A stretch of 64,000 bases of DNA from an uncultured Oscillospiraceae bacterium (GTDB lineage: Bacteria; Bacillota; Clostridia; Oscillospirales; Oscillospiraceae). The stretch's first letter is position 1. Each line of letters opens with the position of its first letter. Positions 58,616 through 64,000 of the stretch are shown in pieces. Position numbers and translations under genes: made by a program. Below the pieces are notes generated by a model. It did not search any database, was not told where the DNA came from, and was given only the letters and a program-made list of their open reading frames with translations. The stretch is taken from positions 1 through 64,000 of the forward strand of contig CAKTOW010000007.1 in assembly GCA_934590325.1 (NCBI GenBank), in the 5' to 3' direction.

Positions 58616-61165
58616 TTCCAGTGCGTCGTGGCTCTCAAACACGTCGTTGATATTGCCGTAGCGGTCAATGGGCTTGTCCGGTTCCGCCGGGGCGGCACCC
58701 TTGGCCATCTGCAGCTCCTGCCACTTCTCGCGGGTGATCAGCAGCTGGCGGGGCTTGCTGCCCTCGAAGGGTCCCACGTAGCCCCGCTCCTCCATCTGGT
58801 CCACCAGCCGGGCGGCGCGGGAATAGCCCAGCTTCAGCCGGCGCTGGAGCATGGACACGGAGGCCTGACCGGTCTCCAGCACCACTTCCACGGCGGCGGA
58901 CAGCAGCTCGTCCGCCTCGTCGCCGTCGGCGGAAGCCTCCGGCGCGGCGCCCTTGCCGCCCTTGTCGGCCTTGGCGTCCACGGCCTGCTGGATCTTTTCG
59001 ATAACGTCCTGGTCGTAGTGGGCCTCACCGGCCTCGTCCTTGACGAACTTCACCACGCGGTCGATCTCCTCCGGGGTGATGAAGCAGCCCTGCACGCGGG
59101 TGGGCTTGGCGTCGCCCAGGGGGAAGTACAGCATATCACCCTTGCCCACCAGCTTCTCCGCGCCGGTGGTGTCCAGAATGATGCGGGACTCCATGGAGCT
59201 GGCCACGGCGAAGGCGATGCGGCTGGGGATATTGGCCTTCATCAGGCCGGTGATCACGTCGGCGGAGGGCCGCTGGGTGGCGATGACCAGGTGCATACCG
59301 GCAGCGCGGCCCATCTGTGCCACGCGGCAGATGGATTCCTCCACCTCCTTGGCGGCCACCAGCATCAGGTCGGCCAGCTCGTCAATGACCACCACCACGG
59401 TGGGCAGCTTCTTCACGTCCTCGTCGGTCTCCGACAGGGCGTTGTAGCCCGCCAGATCCTTGACGCCCTTCTCGGAGAACATCTTGTAGCGCTTCATCAT
59501 CTCGAACACCGCCCACTGCAGGGCACCGGCGGCCTTCTTGGGGTCGGTGACCACGGGTATCAGCAGGTGGGGGATGCCGTTATAAGGGGCCAGCTCCACC
59601 ATCTTGGGGTCCACCATGATAAAGCGCACCTCGTCCGGGGTGGACTTGTACAGCATGCTGACGATGAGGGAGTTAGTGCACACGGACTTGCCGGAGCCGG
59701 TGGTTCCGGCGATAAGCACATGGGGCAGCTTGGCGATGTTGCCCACAATGTTGTTGCCGCCGATGTCCTTGCCCACGGCGAAGGCCACCGGGGAGGGGTG
59801 GTTTGTGAACTCGCGGGACTCGATAACGTCCCGGATGCGCACGGCGGTAACGGTGCGGTTGGGCACCTCGATGCCCACGGCGGAGATCTTGTTGGGCACC
59901 GGGGCGATGCGGACGCCGCTGGCGCCCAGCGCCAGAGCGATGTCGTCCTGCAGGTTGGTGATCTTGCTGAGCTTGACGCCCTGGTCCAGGGTGAACTCAT
60001 AGCGGGTGACGCTGGGGCCGTGGATGACCTCGCCGGCCTTGGCGTCCACACCGAAGGAGCGAAGGGTATCCGCCAGGCGCTTGGAGTTGTTGCGCAGCTC
60101 GGCGCCCACCTCGGTGTAGTTGCCGCCGCGGTTCTCCTCCAGCAGGGTGATGGGCGGGTAACGGTAGGCGCCCTCGCCCTCCGCCAGCTCCTGCTCGATG
60201 GCGTCGCTGACCTCCTGGGCGGCGGTCTCCACCTCCTGCTGGAGCTGGGCCTTCTTCTGCTTGTCGCTGAGGGGCTTGGGCGGTGCCGGCGGCTGGACCG
60301 CCGCAGCCTCCGCCGCCGGGGCGGCGGCCGCCTGCTCGCCGATAGGCTCCGGGGGCGTCACCGGCGGGCGCAGCACCTGGTCGGGGGTGCGCACGTCGTC
60401 GCCGCGCCGGGGGAAGAAGGATGTGGCGGGCGGGATGACCATGTCGTCCTTCTCGCCGTCCAGGGGGATGTCGATATTGGGGCGCCTGCGCTTTTTGGCC
60501 GCAGTTTTTTTCTCCGCGGGTGCTTTGGCAGGGGTAAAGTCCGCGGGCAGGTCGTCATACTCGTCCTCGTCCTCGTCCTCCTCGCGGCGCAGGCTCTCGC
60601 CATAGCTGCGGACGCGCTGGGCGGCCTCCTGCGGCGTCAGGTGCAGCGCTCCCAGCAGGGCGGCCAGCAGCAGCACCACGAACACGATGATGGACACCAC
60701 CTTGCTCAGCAGCGCCTCGCAGCCCACGGCCAGACCGCCGGCCACAACGCCGCCGCAGCGCAGCGCTTGTCCGTCCGTCCACAGGGTCTTTACCAGTCCA
60801 TCGCCGAAGGTATAGGCCGTGCGGCACAGGGCCAGATGACACAGCACGCCCACCAGCAGCGGCAGCAGTGCCACGCAGGTGGTGCGCAGCATCACGGGGC
60901 GGCCCTTATGCCCCAGCTGGATGACCGCCACGGCGGCCAGCACCGGCGCCGTCAGATAATAACCGTAGCCCAGGGTACCCCGGAGGACCCTGGCGATCCA
61001 GGTCAACAGGAGGGCGTCCACATTGAAATAGCTCACCAGCACGCAGAGCGCCAGCAGGGCGCAGACGATACCGCCCACCAAACGCGCCGCGGCGTTGTAG
61101 TCCGGAGGCGGAGGGGGCGCGGTCGCCTTTTTGCGGGATGTGGTCTTCTTTTGTGTCGTTGCCAT
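58613..61165 (-). CDS. ftsK: DNA translocase FtsK/SpoIIIE
   Basis: 850 residues. Pumps chromosomal DNA through the division or sporulation septum. Four membrane helices in the first ~180 residues, an acidic/proline-rich linker ~185-300, then alpha-beta motor domains: Walker A AGTTGSGKSVCTN near residue 485, Walker B VVVIDELADLM near 590 and MGRAAGMHLVIATQRPS. The C-terminal winged-helix gamma domain (~770-835; ASVSMLQRRLKLGYSRAARL) reads KOPS/SRS DNA signals. It follows uppP by eight bases in the same operon. A spore former may use it as SpoIIIE. Confidence 0.95.
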   Translation of the reverse strand: MATTQKKTTSRKKATAPPPPPDYNAAARLVGGIVCALLALCVLVSYFNVDALLLTWIARVLRGTLGYGYYLTAPVLAAVAVIQLGHKGRPVMLRTTCVALLPLLVGVLCHLALCRTAYTFGDGLVKTLWTDGQALRCGGVVAGGLAVGCEALLSKVVSIIVFVVLLLAALLGALHLTPQEAAQRVRSYGESLRREEDEDEDEYDDLPADFTPAKAPAEKKTAAKKRRRPNIDIPLDGEKDDMVIPPATSFFPRRGDDVRTPDQVLRPPVTPPEPIGEQAAAAPAAEAAAVQPPAPPKPLSDKQKKAQLQQEVETAAQEVSDAIEQELAEGEGAYRYPPITLLEENRGGNYTEVGAELRNNSKRLADTLRSFGVDAKAGEVIHGPSVTRYEFTLDQGVKLSKITNLQDDIALALGASGVRIAPVPNKISAVGIEVPNRTVTAVRIRDVIESREFTNHPSPVAFAVGKDIGGNNIVGNIAKLPHVLIAGTTGSGKSVCTNSLIVSMLYKSTPDEVRFIMVDPKMVELAPYNGIPHLLIPVVTDPKKAAGALQWAVFEMMKRYKMFSEKGVKDLAGYNALSETDEDVKKLPTVVVVIDELADLMLVAAKEVEESICRVAQMGRAAGMHLVIATQRPSADVITGLMKANIPSRIAFAVASSMESRIILDTTGAEKLVGKGDMLYFPLGDAKPTRVQGCFITPEEIDRVVKFVKDEAGEAHYDQDVIEKIQQAVDAKADKGGKGAAPEASADGDEADELLSAAVEVVLETGQASVSMLQRRLKLGYSRAARLVDQMEERGYVGPFEGSKPRQLLITREKWQELQMAKGAAPAEPDKPIDRYGNINDVFESHDALE

Positions 61166-61173
61166 AGTCTACC

Positions 61174-62007
61174 TCACTTGATGCCCTGCAGGACGAGGGT
61201 CAGGACGCCCGCCGCCCAGCAGTAATACGCGAACGCGCCGAAGCGCCCCTTCTCCGCCACGAACTTCAGCAGGCGGATGCACAGATAGCCGGTCACGGCG
61301 GCCACGGCCACGCCCACCAGGTACATGGGCACCTCCGCACCGATGATACCGGCGGCCACCGCGTCCTTTATGGACAGAATATTGGCACCCAGCACGGCGG
61401 GGATGCTCAGCAGGAAGGAGAACCGCACGGCAAACCGGCGCTCGTAGCCCACGAAGCAGCCGGCGGTGATGGTCATGCCGGAGCGGGACACACCGGGCAG
61501 CGTGGCCACCGCCTGGCCCACGCCCACCAGCAGGGCGTCCAGCCAGGTGGCGCTGCGCTCGGTCTTGCGGCCCTTGCGCACCCGGTCGCACAGGAACAGC
61601 AGGATACCGGTGAAGATCAGCGCCGCGCCCACGAAGTACATATTGTCGCCCAGCCCCTGCACCGTCTTGCGGATGGGCAGCACGGCGAACAGCGGCAGCG
61701 TGCCGATGACGATCAGCAGGATCATCCGGCGGGCAGGCGGCACCGGCGTGGGCGTAGAGCGGCGGGCCAGGTCGCCTATGCCGCGGAAAAGCTCCACCAC
61801 CATGTCGCGGATGTCGCTCCAATAGGCCACGAACACGGCCACCAGCGTACCCAGATGCAGCAGCACGTCGAAGAACTCCGGTATATCCCCGGCGCCCTCC
61901 ATGTTCAGCAGGTTCCGGGCGATGGCCAGATGGCCGGAACTGGAGATAGGCAGGAACTCCGCCACACCCTGTACAAGGCCCAACACTATTGCTTTCAAAT
62001 ATGTCAT
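61174..62007 (-). CDS. uppP: Undecaprenyl-diphosphate phosphatase
   Basis: 277 residues, about eight membrane helices; start ATG at 62007 with GAGGT. Recycles the undecaprenyl-pyrophosphate lipid carrier of cell-wall synthesis (also bacitracin resistance). Signature motifs: LGLVQGVAEFLPISSSGHL near the N-terminus (E-F-L-P-I-S-S-S-G-H) and LPGVSRSGMTITAG (S-R-S-G) in the second half, both lining the active site. First gene of the uppP-ftsK operon. Confidence 0.96.
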   Translation of the reverse strand: MTYLKAIVLGLVQGVAEFLPISSSGHLAIARNLLNMEGAGDIPEFFDVLLHLGTLVAVFVAYWSDIRDMVVELFRGIGDLARRSTPTPVPPARRMILLIVIGTLPLFAVLPIRKTVQGLGDNMYFVGAALIFTGILLFLCDRVRKGRKTERSATWLDALLVGVGQAVATLPGVSRSGMTITAGCFVGYERRFAVRFSFLLSIPAVLGANILSIKDAVAAGIIGAEVPMYLVGVAVAAVTGYLCIRLLKFVAEKGRFGAFAYYCWAAGVLTLVLQGIK

Positions 62008-62396
62008 TGCGCACCTCACGTTCCGTTTGTTGTAAAAAAACGTATACGCCGCCAAATTACGACGGGTATTCTCCCGTGTGATGGAAACACTGTTCCAATA
62101 TAGGTAGAGTATACCACATCACGGGAGAAAATGCCACTGTTTCTTTCTTACCCTTCTGTCACGCGGCAGACGCTCTATCGTCACCATGCACAAAGGACGC
62201 CGCGAATTTTTTCCGTTTCAACCGATAATTTTTCCATTCTGCCTGTTGTTGTTTCGCGCGCTTTTGTGGTATGATACGCTATGTATAGACAGAGGCAGGC
62301 GAAGGGAGTTTCCTCCGCGGAAATACACGCTTCAAAAGGGGGGAGGCTTCCGGGAACGGGGGCTCCCCCTGCCTGTTTCGTATCAAGAGAAAGGCG
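62008..62396. other. Divergent intergenic region, uppP / V-ATPase
   Basis: No gene is seen. A weak plus-strand promoter candidate is TATGAT at 62270-62275 with TTGTTG 18 bases upstream. The leader 62290-62375 contains GC-rich self-complementary stretches (GGCAGGCGAAGGG against CCCCCTGCC). Inverted CACGGGAGAA/TTCTCCCGTG arms lie at 62070-62130, near the uppP side. Confidence 0.4.
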
Positions 62397-62720
62397 GTGA
62401 GTGAACTGTACCGTGAAAAAGTAGACCGGCTGCAGGCGGCGGAGCAGCAGCTCATGCAGCAGAAGGCCGACGCCCAGCGTGCCGCCCGGGAGTTGACCGA
62501 GCAGGCGCGCCGTGACGGCGACGCACTGCTGCGGGAGGCGGAGGATGCCGTGAAAGCGGCGGACGCCGAGGCTCTGCGCCGTGCCGATGAGGCGGGCCGG
62601 GCCGCCCGCGATGTCATGCTCAGCGACGCCGAACGCACCTGCGAGGCGGTGCGGCATCAGGCGGAGCAGCGCATGGACGCAGCCGTCCGCGCCATCGTGG
62701 AAAAGGTGGTGAAGCGGTAA
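62397..62720 (+). CDS. V-type ATPase peripheral-stalk subunit (G/H-like)
   Basis: 107 residues, GTG start with AAGGCGG just ahead. An almost continuous charged coiled coil (QQKADAQRAARELTEQARRD, DGDALLREAEDAVKAADAEA), the shape of the peripheral-stalk subunit that leads V/A-type ATPase operons. It ends right before the ATG of the subunit I gene (TAAATG), so the two are coupled. Assignment rests on shape and context. Confidence 0.75.
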   Translation: MSELYREKVDRLQAAEQQLMQQKADAQRAARELTEQARRDGDALLREAEDAVKAADAEALRRADEAGRAARDVMLSDAERTCEAVRHQAEQRMDAAVRAIVEKVVKR

Positions 62721-64000
62721 ATGCCCATTGTAAAAATGAAGCGGCTGCAGGTGCTGGCGCTGGAGCGGGAGCACGATGCCCTGCTGCGGCGGCTGGAGCG
62801 CGTGGGCTGCGTAGAGATCAGCGAACCGGATGCACCGGACATACCGGACACCCTGCGGCGCTGTGACAGCGAGACAGCCGACTGCCTGGCGCGCCAGCGG
62901 CAGGTGCAGACCGCCATTGACGTCCTGCGCCGCGCCGCACCGCCGAATAAGGCGCCGCTGCTGGCGCCCCGGCCCGCCATCGGCGAGAGCGAGTACCTCA
63001 GCGAGAACTCGCTGGACGACGGGCTGGCGCTGGCCTGCCAGGTCAACGACCTGACGGCGGAGCTGCAGCGCCTGGCGGCGCAGACCGCGCAGCTGCGCAG
63101 CGAGCAGCTGGCGCTGCAGCCGTGGCTGGCGCTGGACCTGCCCCTTGATCTGACGGAGACACGCTGCTGCGACGTGACCTGCGGCGTGCTGCCGCCCTTC
63201 GTCCCCCTGGACGAGCTGCGCGGGACGCTGCAGAACGACTTTCCCGAGAGCGAGCTGGAGCTGGTCTCCGCCGACCGGGAGCAGCAGTGCGTGGTGCTCA
63301 TCACCCACAAGGCGGTGACGGCGCAGGCACTGGAGCTGCTGCGCAGCCGCGGCTTCGCGGCCTCGCCTCTGAAGGGGCACAGCGGCACGGCGGAGGAGAA
63401 CCTCCAACGGGCCGCCGACGCGCTGGCGGAGGCGCAGCGGCAGCAGGAGGCGCTGCAGCACCGGCTCACCGAGCTGGCAAGGCGCCTGCCGGAGCTGTAC
63501 CTGTGCGCCGACCGGCTGGAGTCCCGCCTGCAGCGGGAGGAAAACCGCCGCCGGCTGCTGACCGACGGGTGCATCGTGGCCTTCGACGGCTGGGTGCCGG
63601 AGAAGAAGCTGCCAAAGCTGACCGCCTGGCTGGACACGGTAGACTGCGACTACGACCTGTCCGACCCCACGGAGGAACAGATACCCGACGTGCCTGTGCT
63701 GCTGGAGGACAACCTGGTGGCGCGCTCCATGAACTGCATCACCGAGCAGTACTCCCTGCCCGCCTACGACGGGGTGGACCCCAACCCGGTGATGGCACCG
63801 TTCTTCATCCTGTTCTTCGGCATGATGATGGCGGACATCGGCTACGGCATACTGATGCTGATGGGCTCGTGGCTGTTTCTGAAGAAAAAGCGCCCCGACG
63901 ACCGCAGCTTTATGGAGATGATCTTCTGGTGCGGCGTCACCACCGTCATCTTCGGCGCGATGACCGGCAGCTTCTTCGGCGACTTCCTGCCCCAGCTGTT
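62721..64000 (+). CDS. V-type ATP synthase subunit I (partial, runs off window)
   Basis: The first 426 residues are present. The large N-terminal cytoplasmic region of alternating helices (MPIVKMKRLQVLALEREHDA begins the family, with VKMKRLQVLALE typical) is followed from about residue 350 by ALPAYDGVDPNPVMAPFFIL-type sequence entering the membrane part (GMMMADIGYGILMLMG). Subunit I (a-subunit homologue) conducts Na+ or H+ past the rotor. The conserved arginine helix lies beyond the window end. Confidence 0.93.
   Translation, partial: MPIVKMKRLQVLALEREHDALLRRLERVGCVEISEPDAPDIPDTLRRCDSETADCLARQRQVQTAIDVLRRAAPPNKAPLLAPRPAIGESEYLSENSLDDGLALACQVNDLTAELQRLAAQTAQLRSEQLALQPWLALDLPLDLTETRCCDVTCGVLPPFVPLDELRGTLQNDFPESELELVSADREQQCVVLITHKAVTAQALELLRSRGFAASPLKGHSGTAEENLQRAADALAEAQRQQEALQHRLTELARRLPELYLCADRLESRLQREENRRRLLTDGCIVAFDGWVPEKKLPKLTAWLDTVDCDYDLSDPTEEQIPDVPVLLEDNLVARSMNCITEQYSLPAYDGVDPNPVMAPFFILFFGMMMADIGYGILMLMGSWLFLKKKRPDDRSFMEMIFWCGVTTVIFGAMTGSFFGDFLPQL

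Overview
The window looks like chromosomal DNA of a spore-forming, GC-rich Clostridia member, most likely an Oscillospiraceae-type gut anaerobe (Oscillibacter/Dysosmobacter/Flavonifractor-like). This is inferred from Spo0A, a PdaB-like sporulation deacetylase, a CIRCE-controlled Hsp20, a V-type ATPase, a C39-peptidase bacteriocin exporter and several giant Clostridia-style surface proteins. No rRNA, complete tRNA, CRISPR array or replication origin was seen.

Layout. 0-3.6 kb: a lower-GC Fic-protein island ending at a tRNA 3' fragment, followed by four sharply truncated gene remnants. 3.6-12.6 kb: an operon of a 2471-residue surface protein and a lipoprotein. Both carry DUF4430 (transcobalamin C-terminal-like) domains, the large one also carries an alpha/alpha toroid, and both lie behind a clear promoter and a cobalamin riboswitch. 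12.7-15.2 kb: MATE exporter and Spo0A. 15.3-22 kb: a PucR regulator divergent from an LctP-type permease, an amidohydrolase and an NhaC-type antiporter. 22-29.3 kb: a decayed surface protein, a ThrE-type exporter and a bacteriocin-type locus (mini-HlyD, C39-ABC, second ABC, and an 81-residue double-glycine precursor whose core is a four-cysteine zinc-ribbon-like peptide), headed by six 19-bp tandem repeats. 29.5-32.2 kb: purA-purB. 32.2-34.5 kb: remnants of spo0A, a CoA-transferase and a surface protein. 34.8-43.9 kb: a PdaB-like deacetylase, then a cellobiose-type sugar locus (mutarotase, GH94 phosphorylase, LacI regulator, sugar ABC importer without ATPase). 44-51.8 kb: a five-gene organic-acid operon (HMG-CoA-lyase-like, CoA-transferase, isocitrate-lyase-like, SLC13 transporter, alpha/beta hydrolase) divergent from a LacI regulator. 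51.9-53 kb: mosaic fragments including an AT-rich insert. 53.2-64 kb: GNAT/Eis acetyltransferase, flavoprotein, FMN alpha-hydroxy-acid oxidase, Hsp20, DUF11 protein, uppP-ftsK, and the start of a V-type ATPase operon that runs off the window.

The two most interesting systems are: (1) the vitamin-B12-riboswitch-controlled surface operon, whose protein combines both fold types of animal transcobalamin/intrinsic factor and so suggests an extracellular corrinoid-capture system; and (2) the unmodified-looking zinc-ribbon peptide exported by a C39/NHLP-type machinery with no recognisable maturation enzyme beside it.
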